A stretch of 64,000 nucleotides of DNA. It comes from Prunella strophiata. Taxonomy: Eukaryota > Chordata > Aves > Passeriformes > Prunellidae. This document shows, piece by piece, positions 1 to 14,365 of the stretch (position 1 is the stretch's first letter; every line of letters starts with the position of its first letter). A program made the position numbers and the translations under genes. The notes beneath the pieces are model-generated. The model ran no database searches. It had not been told where the DNA came from and was given only the letters and a program-made list of their open reading frames with translations. The stretch lies in contig JAZBQD010000014.1 in assembly GCA_036583965.1 (NCBI GenBank), positions 53,263,626 to 53,327,625 on the forward strand, given 5' to 3'.

Positions 1-1829
1 GATTTCAATGATGTAATCTTGTCCAGAGGATGCCATCCTAATTACATGTAATCAGATTATACATATATGTGTGGCAAAATAGGTTCTTATACTTCTGCTA
101 CCTAACCAAAGAGATAAGGAATTAATCTAGTAGGTGGCTGAACCTAAAAACCCACTTTCTTGCTGCCTGTTTATAATACTCTAATTACTCTGTTAATTGC
201 TGGGATTTTTTTACTTTTCATTTGCTCAAAACACTTTTGTGAGAATGAACATAAATATATATATTTTCCTTTATTTTGCCAGTCTTAATCACATAGTACT
301 TCAGAGTGATGTTAACTAATGTCAGAATGATTTATTACAACTATTTTTCTACCCTTCTGTCTTGATTTTTATGTATTACTGTTATGATACCCTTTTCCAT
401 AATGAAATAGCTTTGTCTCACCTTATATGAAGTTAGTCACCCATCCTTCTCTCAGTCTCTCTGTAAATATTGAAAATAAAACTGGATGTTTGAAAGAATT
501 TTTAAACTATGCATATTGCATATATTTATGCAGAAAATAGAGTGACTTCAGTAATAACTGGCAGAGACACCTGTATCATAAGCAAATTTTAGTGGCATAA
601 TTTTCCACTTCATTATGTGTTTATTTCTTCTCTTCAGTTGAGGTAATTTAATGTCCATTTTCTTCCTGTTTGTAAACCTGTTTGTTTGTGTGAAGCACTA
701 TAAATACTGTCTCAGCATGTTGCCATAACAATTGTTTTATTTTCATGCATGCAGTAGAAGCCTGATGAGATTGTCAAATGACCATATAAACAGTTTGAAG
801 GGCAAGTGTCTGAGATGTATAATCACAAATAATTAAGGGTCCATGTTTTCTATATTTATTTTCTATGCTGTTTTATTACAAGACTGAGCCTAATTTGAAC
901 CATCTTTAAGCTTACTAATAACTTCACTATAATGCTGTTCATTTGAAGAAACAGAAAGCAGACTAAATTTCATAGCAGGCCCTACGGAGACACATGATGG
1001 TTTAATTTCTCTCCCCACCCCTCTTTAAACCTCTGATGAGAGTATGGCATCTGTGGGTTCAAAAGTGCCATATGTAAATGACCAAATTCTTCTGCAGAAG
1101 TAGCTAGATGTGGTGGCTGCTGTTTAAAGGTCTGGCTGACACTGTGATGACTTATGTATGTGACAGCTCCGTTGATTTCAAGGCCATTTGAAGTCAATGG
1201 GAATACTCACAATGTGTAAAGACAAAATGCAAATTATTCCTCCATCACAAAACAGTTTCACATGAAGAAAGTGCTGCACTGTCAAAAGGCAAACACAAAC
1301 TCTAAAATGGTAGTGTTCTAGAAAGACAGTATCTGAAACCAGAAATTATTCATTCAGTGCAGCTGATCATTGTTTGAATAATTTTTCTAAGTGAAAATAA
1401 TTTATGCCAATGGTCTGTATGGAAATCCCAAGCAGAAATGTTGAATGGTATGCATATTTATCATGTGAATTATATGAATGAATGTATTTTTCTGCTTTTG
1501 TGCTTTTTCTACTTAGATATTTGTAAGGCAATATGATACTCTTCCTAGACAAAGTGAGACATTGGGTCAGTTTTGGCTATTGACCTAGGTCTACACCTTT
1601 CTAAAGAAACAGTGCTGCAGGGTGTCCCTGTGCCTGAACTGAGATCAATTAGGCATTAATATATTTTGAGACAAGTATTAAAGACAAAAGCACCTGCTGG
1701 AAAGTCACATTCACTCAAAGAGAGTGATAACAGTGAATGTTAATCCAGCAGTTTATCAGCCATTTGAGCATGAGTTTTTGTCTTTGTGTTGGTGCTGTGA
1801 ATTGCAGAGGGGATGTGCAGATTTTGCCA
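1..1829. other. AT-rich non-genic DNA, no feature recognised
   Basis: Unique-looking AT-rich sequence with frequent stops in all frames. The only open frames are about 60-70 codons long and resemble no protein I know. No repeat family, RNA gene or promoter was recognised. Confidence 0.6.
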
Positions 1830-1975
1830 TTCACACAATCATAGTTGCTTTCTTGGACTTTAACATCAGAAGAGACCAATTGATGTAGTCACTGCTGCCC
1901 ACACAAACCCATGGTATTTCCTCTGAATCTGCCTTCAAGGATAGTAGTGATGCATTATCTAGCAAACACCTTTTG
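1830..1975 (-). mobile_element. Probable ancient CR1/L3-type LINE tail, antisense
   Basis: The stretch around 1860-1950 resembles the antisense 3' end of old sauropsid CR1-family LINEs. It has a run like 'cagaagagacca', then a 'gatgtagtc' block, then 'cacacaaacccatgg' and 'tatttcc' in the expected order. The copy is highly diverged, keeps no reading frame, and the terminal direct repeats are not clear. The order of blocks is what I see; the family name comes from memory. The ends are approximate, and chance similarity remains possible. Confidence 0.42.
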
Positions 1976-4900
1976 GAATTACAGACAATGTAGATTCTTA
2001 AAATTCTAGTAGAAAAAAATGCACATATCTACTGGTGACTTCTTAATTTCACATATTTTTTATCTTCTTTCTTCACATCTTACCTAAGCTTCCCTTCACC
2101 AAGATCTTGTTCTGTTGCTCTTCAGTCCTACAGTAGACTTTATTAAGACTAGAGGCTTCTGCTGCACCTCCATACCAGGTTGCTGTATCTCATATTTTTG
2201 TGTCACTACTTTATTTCTTCCTCTTGATCAGCAATGCCTCAGGCAGCAGATCTACTATATCTGTCTAACAATGAAATTCCTTAAAATATGTTTTTGTTTT
2301 TTTTTTATTTTACATGCACTTCATATAAGCATCCAGAGATGTAGTCATCCTGATTCCTCGTGTAAATGAACAGACAAAATCAGCACCAAATCTGAGCCCA
2401 TTTAATGTTGTACCTATTTGAACATGACCTGTAAGTGCTGCTTGTGAGTTGCTGGTGACAATTAACACCTCTTAATTTTGCTTCCTCCTTTTGTTATCTG
2501 ATCCCTTCTAAATGGTTAAAGCAGTGGTTTCTAAATATTTAATCACACAAAACTTCCCAGAAGGCTTAAGTAGAATTTACAGCAATGAGTGAGCAATTCT
2601 GCTTTCTGTCCTGTTTATTGTATTGGTGGATAGGAGCTAGAACTTCTGGGTGGATTTTTTTTTATTTGCTTTCATGTTTTTGGGGTTCTCTCAATGAAAT
2701 CAACATTTGGGTAAAATGATTAATGATTTCTTAATCTAAGAAACTGACTGTGCAGTCAAGTGGAGACCTGAGGGATAACAGTGAGGGCACAGCAGCTAAC
2801 ATGCTACGTGTTGGTGTCACTAATCTGCCAAGGAGGCTGGACATATGCCTGCAATGCTGCTGAAGTTGTTACTGAAACTCAATAATGCAAGCCAATAAAC
2901 AAACACCCAGTATCACCTGCTTCAGTTCTTTGCCTTGCAGACACATCTAGAGTCAGTTATGGGAGGGACAAGTTAATTCAATATACAAAGTCTGGGTCAA
3001 TGCATTGAAATGTAATAGCTGTGAAATTGGGAAATATGAAAACCAAGAGCAAATGGATGAACAGCAGCATAGGAGCATAAATGCCTAATTAACTGCAGGC
3101 ATTTTGGTGATCATGTTCAGGACAAATTTCAGGAATCTTCCCTCAGCAGCAAAAGAAGTCTTGAAGAAATAGTTCTCAAATGGTAGTTTCATAATGGTAA
3201 GGTACTGTACAGCAGGAGAACTTTCATGAATGTAGGAATCCTTCTGAAAAATACATAATTGTGAATTGGAAAAAGATGCTTAGGACTTTTTATTGTCTTT
3301 CACTCACTAATATGACATACCTGTGAAAGACATTTACAAAATAAAATATATTAAAAAACAGAAAATAGGAAATTAGTCCTCATTCTGCCATTACTTTAAA
3401 CTGTTCTAAATCAGGAAATAAACCTGGAAATAAAAAAAAATATTCTGCTTAAAACTTGGTTTAAAGTTTTGTCCTTTTACCATTTTAATCTCCAACCCCA
3501 CTTAGAGTTCAGCATTTATAAATGTTTAAGAAGTCAGGATTTAATACCTGTTTAGTGAAAAAATAAAATTTATTTCAAGATCATGCAACAAGAGAGGGTT
3601 TCAACTGTTACTTATCTCATCCATTTACGAAGTTATTGAAAGGGTTAAGTAGCATACTGTCAGTCATGCATATGAAATTTGGAGTGAGAGGAGGCAAGTG
3701 GATTTGAAGTTGTTCTCCTTCAGTTCATTCAAGGTTCACTGAACAGGAAAGTGAATTTTTATTATCACTTCCTGTGAATGAGTAGTTGACAGGACCCATC
3801 AGGGAACTGCCAGAAACCTCAAGAGTTTTGAGTATGAAGCCCAGAGTCCACTGCAAAGTTTCCATGACAACACACTCATTAAAATAAAAGGAAATTGTGC
3901 CTGATATTTACAGCTTTCAGCATACAGTTGAAAGCCTTGTATCTCAGATTTCCAAAGTATTTACACCTGGGACCCAAGAATGCAGGCTGTCAAGAAATAA
4001 AGGGTAGTTGTAACACTTAGCTGTGAAAGTGGAAAGGTTGTTTGCAGGTTAGATTTCAGCATTCTTCAATTTCTTGAATTGTAGTAAACATCTCTTCTGT
4101 CTCTTTCTGTAGTGTGCTAAAGGGTGAAATGGACTTAAAATCAGCTTGAAAACAGACTTGAGGGAAGGTTTTAGTGAGAGCAGTTTTACTGAAGATAGGG
4201 ATATTCTTCCAAGACAAGGGACTTCGAAAATAATAAAATTAAATTTATTTAGCTACAAATATATACATTTCAAAAGATAAATCATCACTGATACTTCAGA
4301 TTTGGTAGCAATCATCTACATTATAGTAAAGAATCATGGAGATGAAGGTTGACAACAATAACTTAGGTTGTTTATTTGAGGTACTAAAGTCCTACTGAGC
4401 TTCTTTTCTTTAGTAACCCCACTCCTTACACTGCCCTTTTCCACTCTCTCCCTTAACAATAATTGTGGCTCTCTTTTTGTGGCTTTATGCCAAGTTATTT
4501 TATTTTTACAGTATAGGTGTATGTAAAACACCTTGTGAGGTGAGGAAGCTTACAATGGGATAAAAAATTAAGTGGAAAAGAACAGGGATGCCAAGACAGT
4601 AGCAGAACTAGAAAGTATTGTCTGACCTGGGCCAATCACAAGTCTTGTTGTCCCTGATTCTTCAATTTCTGCAATCATACTAGAGGTCAGGCCATAAAAT
4701 TACTGTTGCTTATTTTGACCTTTGAATGGATGAATCTCACACTTAACTGTAATCCAGTACATTACTCTTAACAGATATCATAACAGACTTAAAGAAAAAG
4801 CAAAACACCTTACAAATAGACACAGCCACATGTAAATATTCCTGAAATTACATAATTGCCCAGCATACACCTTGATCATACATTATACTGAGTCTTCTTC

Positions 4901-5060
4901 CTGACTGTACAAGTGCCTTTATGCTGGCTGCTTGCCCAGGCAGGTATCAAATTGTAGTGTGTGAATAATGTCTTGGGTGAATAAAAACATCACTGAGGGA
5001 TGTGTGTCAGCTGCTTGGGAGGATATGTTTATGCATGTGATTATATCAGAATTAGCCTGT
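1976..5060. other. AT-rich non-genic DNA
   Basis: No coding, RNA or repeat signature was recognised. The longest open frames are about 65-85 codons and low-complexity or unrecognisable. Short T runs near 2290 and 2655 are the only simple sequence. Confidence 0.6.
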
Positions 5061-5760
5061 TTATGGCTTCTGATTCGGTAAATTGCCTGCAAGGTCAGAC
5101 AGTTGGACTCCTCTCTTTCCCTTGGCCCCAGTGTTTGGGCTTTGATGTCTTTTGGGACTTCTTCAATGCAGAAGCATTTGTTGCTCTCTCTTTTGCATCT
5201 GGTCAGGTCAAGTAGAGACAGTGCTCAGTAAGAAATTGCTGTCCCTGACTCTGAAGTGTCAACAATTCTGTGCCTTCAAAGGAAAGGAACACATTTTGCT
5301 GTCTCCCCAGTTCATCAAATATAGCCATTTTCCCAAGCAATTCTTGAAGGAATTGTGCAGTTTCTCTCTTCTCTATCCTAAGTTTGTAGTCTTCCCTTGT
5401 TACTGATAGCTGATTTTGTTCATTTAAAGGTGGCTGCTTTAGTTTCTATGTTTTTCATATTTTGTTGTCTTTCCCTTGCACACTAAGACGACACTCTCTC
5501 CCCTCTGGCTTTCTAGAAATCCTTGCTCCAGTACTCTGGGCATGGGTTGGTTGCAGATAGAGTAGGAGCACTCTTTTGTCTACTGGAGGAAGGTAGAAGT
5601 CGTTCTAGTCTCAGGATGGTCTTTTTCTCACCTGCAAACTCTCTCTGACTGAGATCCCCCTGCCAGGACCTCCCTAGAGGTACAGACCCCACTAATAAGC
5701 CTGTGGATTCATCAGCCCTCTTTGACAAAGTGCACTCCAGCACCATCTACTAATTTTCTT
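5061..5760. other. GC-richer unassigned segment
   Basis: Base composition rises above the surroundings, most clearly at 5500-5750. Open frames of 71-84 codons occur on plus (5000-5406) and one of 77 codons on minus (5513-5746), none with a recognisable domain. The composition and absence of a frame fit an old retroelement or LTR remnant, or a regulatory segment, but no boundary, terminal repeat or polyadenylation site could be assigned. Confidence 0.3.
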
Positions 5761-7393
5761 AATTTTACCACCTTCATAGTGTTAGACCACAAACCATAGC
5801 CACTGCCTCAACCAGACATCTAGCATGTATATGTAACTGTTTCTTCCAGACATATAACTGGGACCCTCTGATTCCTCAGACAGGAAATATGAGACAAGAA
5901 TACACTAAACTAGTTGGTTGTTTATTAGAAAAAGAAGAGTCAGCCAGTTCACACAATCCAAGTGTAATCTCAAATAAATCAATTCTCAAAAATAAACTAA
6001 CTTTTTCTCAGAGTAGAGATTCTTGGCAATGTCCTTCCTTTTCTAGGTCCTACACAGGTTAGGTTGTATCTCAAGACTTTCTGCTTCATTTCAAGGCTTG
6101 TCTGATCTCTAACAGGGTTTCTGACAATAAATCTTATAGAAACTTAATGACCTGTAGCCCTTTTCATAGTGCTGGCTTTTTCCTCCCCGTACATGAAAAG
6201 TGGCATCAATCTTTCCATCCTTCAGTCATAAGAAATATATCCTTGAGATATTCTAGAAAAGAACAGGAACTGAGCTTGGAAAGACAAAAGAAGTGATGAA
6301 AGTTATTGTGGGAAATGAGCTGGGAGAGTCATCTGGAGAGCAAGAGGATCTCGATAATAAGTATACTTTCTATGATTCTGATTTTTTAAGGACTCAGAAT
6401 AAATTAGCTGAAATATTTGGTAGGTTGTTTCAAGTACTGTAATGGCTTTGAAAATATCAGAAATGCTGACAGTGTTTCTTTAAATGTTCTTTACATGCTT
6501 TTCAACATGGAAGTCACTGACTGTGTGGAGGTAAGTATAAAACTATACAAGAAGAATCTTAGTGAGAGAAAGAAAACCTTGGTACACAAGGTCTTTTAAT
6601 ACAGTTCAGGATTTTTTAAAATTTCTGTTGTCAGATGAAACCATTAGAAAATATTTTTACAAGTAACATCCAGCAGAGCTAATACTAAAAAAACAGTACT
6701 CTGTTTTCACAGTGACTTCATTGTCTTGATGGCGTAAATCAGTGCAGATTAAATTTCTGTTTTCCCAAGATCATACATCAGTTTTGTGGAAGCACTTCAC
6801 AGAGTGGAAAAAAAATTTAGAAAGCTTTAAAATATGACACCACAGTGAAGGGATTTACTAACAGTAGCACTGTATTACAGATGTCAATAGCTTCTAGTGT
6901 CATGTTAACTGTTTGCTGTGTACTGTAGACTAGCATCACCCACTCCATGGTGCTAGGGGGAAATTCAGGGATGTACACAGAGTGGTTCAATAGGTTTTCT
7001 TATGGATTTGAAAGATTAAAAGATTGTAAAGATCCTGAATAAATTCTATTCTGAGGACTCTCATGGTGCTGGGGAAGGTGAATATATGTTGCAAATATTA
7101 GCAAATTTATGGTGATGGACTCGCTATACTTGCTACAAGCAGACTTACAGAATGAATGTAGTAGGTGTCTGCAAGGTCAGGTGCCCCTTAGCCAGCATCT
7201 TTGGAAAATTCCCCATTTTCTGAACTAGCAGTCATCTCACTTCTCTGGCATTTAAGTTTTCTTTTCATCACAAGAATCATCTGACAACACCCAGCCAGTT
7301 AGCAGTTTGTAATTAGCCTCTTCCCTTCTAAAGGCACCCAGACCTCAGAGAGCAACCACAGGCCTCACAGATACTGTTTTTCTGTCTGTGTAT
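5761..7393. other. AT-rich non-genic DNA
   Basis: No gene or clear repeat. A phrase near 6366-6380 resembles a CR1 tail, but the upstream sequence does not support one. Confidence 0.55.
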
Positions 7394-7420
7394 AGCAGAT
7401 GCTAATAAAAAGCATCTGCT
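7394..7420. repeat. Perfect 10-bp inverted repeat (hairpin)
   Basis: The arms AGCAGATGCT (7394-7403) and AGCATCTGCT (7411-7420) are exact reverse complements, separated by the 7-base loop AATAAAA. Pairing does not extend outward. It lies in a moderately GC-rich, non-repetitive stretch (about 7180-7560). The stem is too short for a typical pre-miRNA. It could be a protein-binding palindrome or chance. Confidence 0.6.
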
Positions 7421-10400
7421 CTTATTATTTTTTCCCATCTCCTTCAGAAAGCTGTCCACAGAAGTCTGTGAAGTGATTTGAGTTTGGGATCTGAAATTTT
7501 TGGACCACAGACAGAATAAAAGCATGTGGCTGATGAGGATCAGAGGGCCCTCACCATGACTGAAGAGACATAAACTTCATGCTCAGAAATCCATGCATGC
7601 TGTCTTCAGTACTCTTCTAGGATGTGGTGGACAGGCACCAGCATATTTTGCTAGGATTTATTTTATGGAGTAGTGACTGGGCTGATGGACAAATGTGTTT
7701 ATTCAAAGCTGTAAACAGGTTGGAAATGCCATTTTGATATGCTTTGGATAAAACACGGTTATAAGACATAAAATCCTGATGTCACAGGGATATTAGTAAG
7801 GAAGGTTTCTGCTAGAATTCCTAGAGACTCAGCCCCTCTCCAGGGCTGTGCATATAAGGAGGAGGAGGAGGCTGTGAACATGGGAAGTTGTGTCAAGTTC
7901 TAGAAAGACCAGGAGAGCTTCTCTTTGATGTCCTGTACCTGCTCTCTGCTGCAGAAATTTTCACACTGTCCCAACTACAGAACAGTAATTGTCATTTGAT
8001 TCAGTTTAGTGGCGAGTGGGTGAACTATCTCCTCCTTGCTAGATCTGAAATGGAAAATGATGGTTGCAGGAAGGAGTGTGCTTAGGGCTACAGGGCTTTT
8101 TCATCACCCTAGAAAACAAATTTTTGGGATAATATATTATGTCTAACTCTCTAACGTGAACTTCAAAAACTCTTTTTTGTTTAACCTTATTTTCAAGTAT
8201 GTATTGTTCTGGATGTGTTTTCAAAAAACATTCTTGAAAGTTTTGATGAAAAATAGCTGTGTAGAACAACTTCACAGCACCAGACATCCAATTCTGGCTC
8301 ACACTAACCATATGTCAGTACAGCTTGGAAAGAGTACTGTTCAGAGGAATCAAAGAGATTGGGAACTGGATTTTAAACTCCAATACATTAATACAAAACT
8401 CTGTCATTAATATTTAGTTGAAAAATACTAAAACTATCAGTATTGCCTCCTGTTTTTGAATAAACCCATAGAGGCATGAGTTTTGTTTACTATGATTTTT
8501 TTCTTTCACTATTTAATTTTTTTTCTCTTTGTTCATGAACCTCACATCTAACTAAACCTTTATTCACAGATGGGGACTTGTGTATGTCATTTTCAACACA
8601 TACCATTGTGCAGGCACTGTAAAGAAGAATAGTCCCTCTCCTTACATTATTTATGGCTCCTTCATGCAGAGAGGTGAGACACATTAAATGGTTCAATAAC
8701 TGTCTTCTATTTAATTGTGTCAGCGAGAAGAGTCTATTCTTGCCTGTACTTTCCATTCCCTGGTTCTCTGATTTTCTTCTGGCTGTCTTTGATCTGTAAA
8801 GACACAGTCCTGTCTTCCTGAAATTGTATCTTCAGCAGGGATAGTAGGTGAATTGGATCAGATAAAATAAAACCTGATCTGAACACAACCCTAAAACTCA
8901 AGCTGAATCAGAATAGCTCCAACTGGCACCAGTGGCACTTTGACCTTCAAAATCAATGCAGCAAAGAAGTTATTACATTCCTAAATTACATGGATGTCAT
9001 TGCTAGTTAGGCACATTTCAAAATATAAACATACACAAAACAGTTTATTAAATTTCCCAGAGACCTGGAAGCTCAGAGTAAAACCAGCCATGAAAATACA
9101 CTGCAGATGCATCAGAATTCTCATGGCTTGGGGGAAGATGAACAGACACAGAAAAAGCATTAAAAAATCTTCTGTGGTGCTTTTGCTACAAAGGCCACAG
9201 TCCTTAAAATGCATACACAAAATAAATTTTTCTTTAGTTTCTTACTAATGAAAGAATCTGTTTCCTGATCAGTATCATGCTACAGTAAATAAACTACTCT
9301 TAACCTTACCCTCACCTATAAGGATAGTACTGTAATCACTAATTAGCCTCTTTCCTTTGGGATAAAATTATATTTTCCAAAGTCCAGTGCCCTATCAGAT
9401 GAGAAAACCAGCAGTGAGAAGTGTGTAACTGCATCCGTTCTTCCCTTCATCATGAGAAAGCCCCTGGAAGTGGGTCTGACAGGTGTGACCCCAGCAATGG
9501 GATTTCTTCAGCATCATAGATGACCTCATAACTCTTCAGTATGCAGGATCCTTTTATATGTCTTTTTTTAGGAAAGAAACTGTTGAGAATACAACTAATA
9601 AAGTATAATAATAGTTTGAATGGAAAAAAAAGTGTGATTTTGTGTTGCCTCATTTGAAAGAAAATTAAATTGTGTTTATAGAACCTGTTAACCAATTTGA
9701 TGCTCACAACAATAATTGTAGGAGTGATAATAACTGTAATCATTGTACTATGAAATGAGCATTGGGGGAAAAAGGCTGTGCTAACAATAATCACTGGAAC
9801 AGACAGCCACTGGAGCACATAATCTAACAAATCACTGAATAAATCACCGTAGCACTTCTTGGATCAATAATACAGATGGTTTAGTACTTACATAAGTGAA
9901 AAGAATGAGAGCAATTAATTCCATTGTTGCAAATCATTGATCAGCTGCCCTAAAAAAAAGTGTGACTTTTAAAACCTAAAATATGCCTTTGTGTCATGAG
10001 TCCTTGCAATGAGCCATTGAAAATTGAAGCATATTTTCAGTTAGTGCAAAGATATATAAATTCATTGAAGTCAATGATATCATGGCATTTTAGACCAAGG
10101 ACTAAATACCTTCAGTTTTAATAGAGAAGCATAGAAGAACACCACTAAGTGGGTACTTCACTTCATCTTTGATGGCAATGGATGTCAGGACACTATTTGG
10201 CTCCTTAGGTAACTGGATGAGTTGGAAGATTCAGAAAGGCCTCTGAAATAAGGGAAGTAAAATTCACAAATGGCTGCAACACAGGGAAAATAGTAGAAAA
10301 TAAGTATATCATAACTGAGAGAACAAGAGGGAGAGGAGTGGGAGAGAGTGAACTCACAGGACAGGACTTTCAAAGGCACCTTGATGTATCTACTTACCAT

Positions 10401-11170
10401 GAAGAGCATTGTGATTTTCAAAAATTTACATATTTTGGGATGGTCACATTAACAGGAACACCCCAGTATCTAAACTCCATGCTTGGGCATGATGTAACAG
10501 AGGTTAAGGCTGTCTGAACTCTTGTCAGTCCACTGGCAGCTCAGTTTGGAAAGATGCTAGTTCTCTTTTCTCTCTTTTTTGTGTGTACAGGAAAAGGTTT
10601 AGTAGAGATTGGCCTTTGTCTGGGGCCCAAGCAGAATGGGAATGAGACAGCACCTGGCATTTAAACAGCTGTGAAAATTAAATGCCTTCCAACTTTAGCA
10701 GCACCTGACCAGTGATCTTTGGATTTAAAATCTGGGGTTATGCTCTAAGTCCTAGCAGGCTGTAAAATGCTCCTTTGTGGATAATATCTCAAAGGTCTTT
10801 GAAAATCCTGTAAACTTTCTAACTCATATCAGCAACATTTTACTTAAGTTTAGTCTGGATCTTTGAAAGCCTACATAATAAAACAAGCAAGCAAACAAAA
10901 TCCTTAGTTGGTGATTATTTACTAACCTGCTCAATATGCTTATCTACATTCTTTGTGCAACAGTGATATTAATCCAATATTATGAACTGTTTTGTTTTAA
11001 AGGAGCATTTCTGTTTAAATGTCTTAGCTTTGACATTTTCAGCTACCGAGCATAATTATATCTTTGATAAAATTATTGATTGAGCCAAATTGGAAAAAAA
11101 TACAATTAAATGGCTAGGGATTCAAGACCAGTGATTAGGAAAACTGAGTTTTAACAAATTTTTACAATGA
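7421..11170. other. AT-rich non-genic DNA
   Basis: There is a GGA microrepeat of about four units near 7859-7872. The longest open frame is 126 codons on minus (9450-9830); it is rich in hydrophobic residues and unrecognisable. No RNA gene or mobile element was recognised. Confidence 0.55.
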
Positions 11171-11171
11171 C

Positions 11172-11224
11172 TTGTTTTGAAATTCAAAACAAAATATAAT
11201 TAATAACTAAATATAATTAGTTAT
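11172..11224. repeat. Two adjacent AT-rich palindromes
   Basis: The first is a 21-base odd palindrome at 11172-11192 with 10 perfectly paired bases on each side of a central A. The second has arms ATAACTAA (11203-11210) and TTAGTTAT (11217-11224) around a 6-base loop. Both are AT-rich, so chance is plausible, though two in 53 bases is a local cluster. Confidence 0.55.
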
Positions 11225-14200
11225 ATCAGCTACAAATCAAAACTTACAGTGTTTAAATGGTCTGTATGATTTTTAGAGCAACTTAGATCCTATCTAAGTC
11301 TAATAATGGATATTCAATCTTGGATGTCTTTGTCAAGAAGAGCAAGTTTCCCCTGCTATAAAAAAATCCTAGAATGAAAGGGTCTTTCATGTATATAAAA
11401 AGACACCAAACTTTGTCACTGTCTTTCTGTAATATGAAAGACAGTAGAGGTAGAAGTCAGTGGTAATTTTTCTTCAGAACGGGTTTTACCTGTATACACG
11501 TTGCCAAGGTAGCAAAATAGAGCTGTAGGAGATTCTTTACAGTAATTGCATTAGTTGTGTACTAATAGCAACAAAGATACCATAAACAGCATTATAACGG
11601 AAGCAAAAGCCTTATTCTTTCAGTTATATTGGATCCAAATGTTTAGTGGAACATGTCTGTTTTTAGCAGCTTTCATAAGCAAACAAGATTGATGAAGACT
11701 AAAGTGGGAAACAAAGGTAAAACAAGTTGTTCATGATTGCAGAACAAATCAGTGTCACAAGCCAGGAATAAGATAGTCAGTCTACTTTCTTACAGATTTC
11801 TTTTCATATTATCCATCATAAGGATAGCATAAAATTATTACAATGAACTAGTAGAAGGCAAATTAAATTAACATCTGTAGGATTACCATTAGCAAATCAT
11901 GCATGAATTTTTGCCTAAATGCTACTTATTCTAAATGTAAAAAAAGAGTTACTCATATGCTTAATGTTCAAAGCTTGATTCTGTATTATTTGAAGCACTG
12001 AAAATAGAAAATAAAAAATAAAACTATGCTAAGAGCAGTTATCAGCTGGCTAGATCAAAGATCACATTTGTAGAGGTTTTAGGTATTTATAAGGTAGCTT
12101 TCTGGACTCTGATGTCCACCTCTCACTGCTTTATTAGTGGAATGCTTTGGAAATGAAAGCGAAAAGAAGCAGGAGCAACAAAAGATTGACTTGCTGATTT
12201 AGGCAAAAATAATTTTTCTTTAAGAATCAAACCTAAAGAGCTGTGGTTTCCTATTGATCTGTATGCTTTAAATTACTGTACTGCTACTGAACTACTCAAA
12301 ATCCTATTATGTTCCTATATTATCCTCTCTTAGCTCCTCTTCTCTGCAGGCTCATCTAAGCTGTGCATTAGCTGATCAAACAGCTGGTTAGTGGCAAACA
12401 AAATGTGTGATAAGCAAGGTTATTTTACCTTTCTTCACTAAGGGTTGTAATTGGCCTTTATTTCCCCCACTTAGTTAATTTCCACAAAATTTGTTGAAGT
12501 GTAACTTTGTTACCTTTATCCTGCTCTCAGACTGGACTAAAATTGTCAGTGGTTCAAAAATCGCTCCAGACAATTGGACAGATATCTGCAAAAGAACACA
12601 AATCACATCAATATTGTTTCTTTAGGAAAAAAATAACAGAAAATAGATGTAGCGGATCTTGCTTTATTTTTGCATTCTCACAATTTACTTTTTAGTTTCA
12701 TTTTGCAAATGTGAATCATAAATGGGTGGTGATCATTGTTCTCATGGAAGACTTTAGTTTAATCTTATTCATGCACTAAGAGATCAATGTGGCTTTGGTT
12801 TTTCAAACAAATATCCAGGGTGATTCAAATACAGCTCCCAGATTATACAAAACACTGAAGTCTAATTAATTCACGATTATTGAAAAAAAAGAGAACTAAA
12901 TAATATTATTTTTTAGAGCCAATTTCCTAACTGCATCATGAGCATTAAGTAACCAAGACCTATCATCCTCAGTTTTATTATTATAAATTTAAAAATAAAT
13001 GTGAAATTTTGCCAAAATATGGATCAAATATTTTCTTTGGTTCTTTCATTTTCATTCTTTCTTGAGTATCTGGAATTTATTTCACAAAAAAAATTTGCTG
13101 AAATAATGAGGGATGATATTTGACATAATGAGGGGATGGTATTCAAACCTGAACCTTTACAAGAACATTGCATGACACTTCCAGCCCAAAATTTGCCAAA
13201 CTGACAAGTATTTGTCTCAAGTTCTAAAAACATGCAAAATGCTGATGGTTTCCTGAGGAGGAAGGAACATTTAATGAAGGTGGCATTGAGAAATATAAAT
13301 GCTTTTGAAAAAAAATGTGATTCCACAGAACACAAGGAAATGCAGACTGAATAAGTGTTGCATTTACTAACAATAGTCCTATTTGGTAATGAAATATTCT
13401 GTCCAGAATTAGACTGGATGAAACACTGAGGAAAATATCAGAGGAAACAATAATGTATTAGCAAAAAGGACAAGATGATCTACCCAGTGGACACTTGTAA
13501 TTGTTACAATTCAAATCAGAATCTGCTGTAACAGAGAATGTCTGGAGTCATTGTGTTCCTCTAAAAGAGGCAGAGATGCTGCCAATTATGACGATTGTCA
13601 TGAAGTACTACATTCACTGAAAATCTTGGACTTTTTTGATGTTTTTGGAGGGTAAGGCAGATGTTTTTCTATTCAAGGCTTCATTTATTTTCATGTAAAA
13701 AGAAGGAAAGAAGTGTGGAAGAGAGACATTTCTGTTTATGTACACTATATCCTTCAAAGGTGGAGACACGGCAGGAAGATTCCAAAGAATAAATTTGGGA
13801 ATAAGTAGTGGAATCTGACATGTATAACCAGCAGCTGAACCTGAGGAGGAGAGTTTACTTATTGACAAATCTGTCTTTATAATTTAAATGGTTTCACCAT
13901 TGAAGAACTGAACTGCCCAGACTCTCCAATGGGAAGTGTTTAACAATGATATAAGAGCTCTCTGCCATCTAAAGCCACGTTCAGCTGTTTGTTTTTCCTC
14001 TGTAATGCAGCAAACATGCTAGAATGCTCCTGCCCTCAGCTCCCTAAGGCTCCTGTCCTTAAGTCTTCACCTTCAGAGCAGGTCCTGGCAGAGACTGCAA
14101 AGCTTGTACAGGTGATGGGCTCACAAAAACTGCTTTTCTGCACAACAGCAAATTAACCCCAGTATCTTTGCTCTATAACAACTGTTCACATCCAGGATCT

Positions 14201-14365
14201 TGTGATACCTGTCACCCAAATTTCTCTAAAGCCAATCATTCTGTCTGACACTACAATCCCTAAAGATACAGATGCCAGCAGGGGATTATTCATCACATTT
14301 GAAAGGAGATGTTTGAATACAGTGAAATGTTCTCAGGATGTGAACAACTCTGTTCCACTGACTGT
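11225..14365. other. AT-rich non-genic DNA
   Basis: No supported features. Open frames reach at most 103 codons (minus, 13024-13335), are unrecognisable, and overlap ordinary AT-rich sequence. Confidence 0.55.

Noticed and set aside
6230..6385. Possible CR1 tail ending in CTATGATTCTG
   Set aside because: Only the last few bases resemble a CR1 terminus; the expected upstream blocks are missing.
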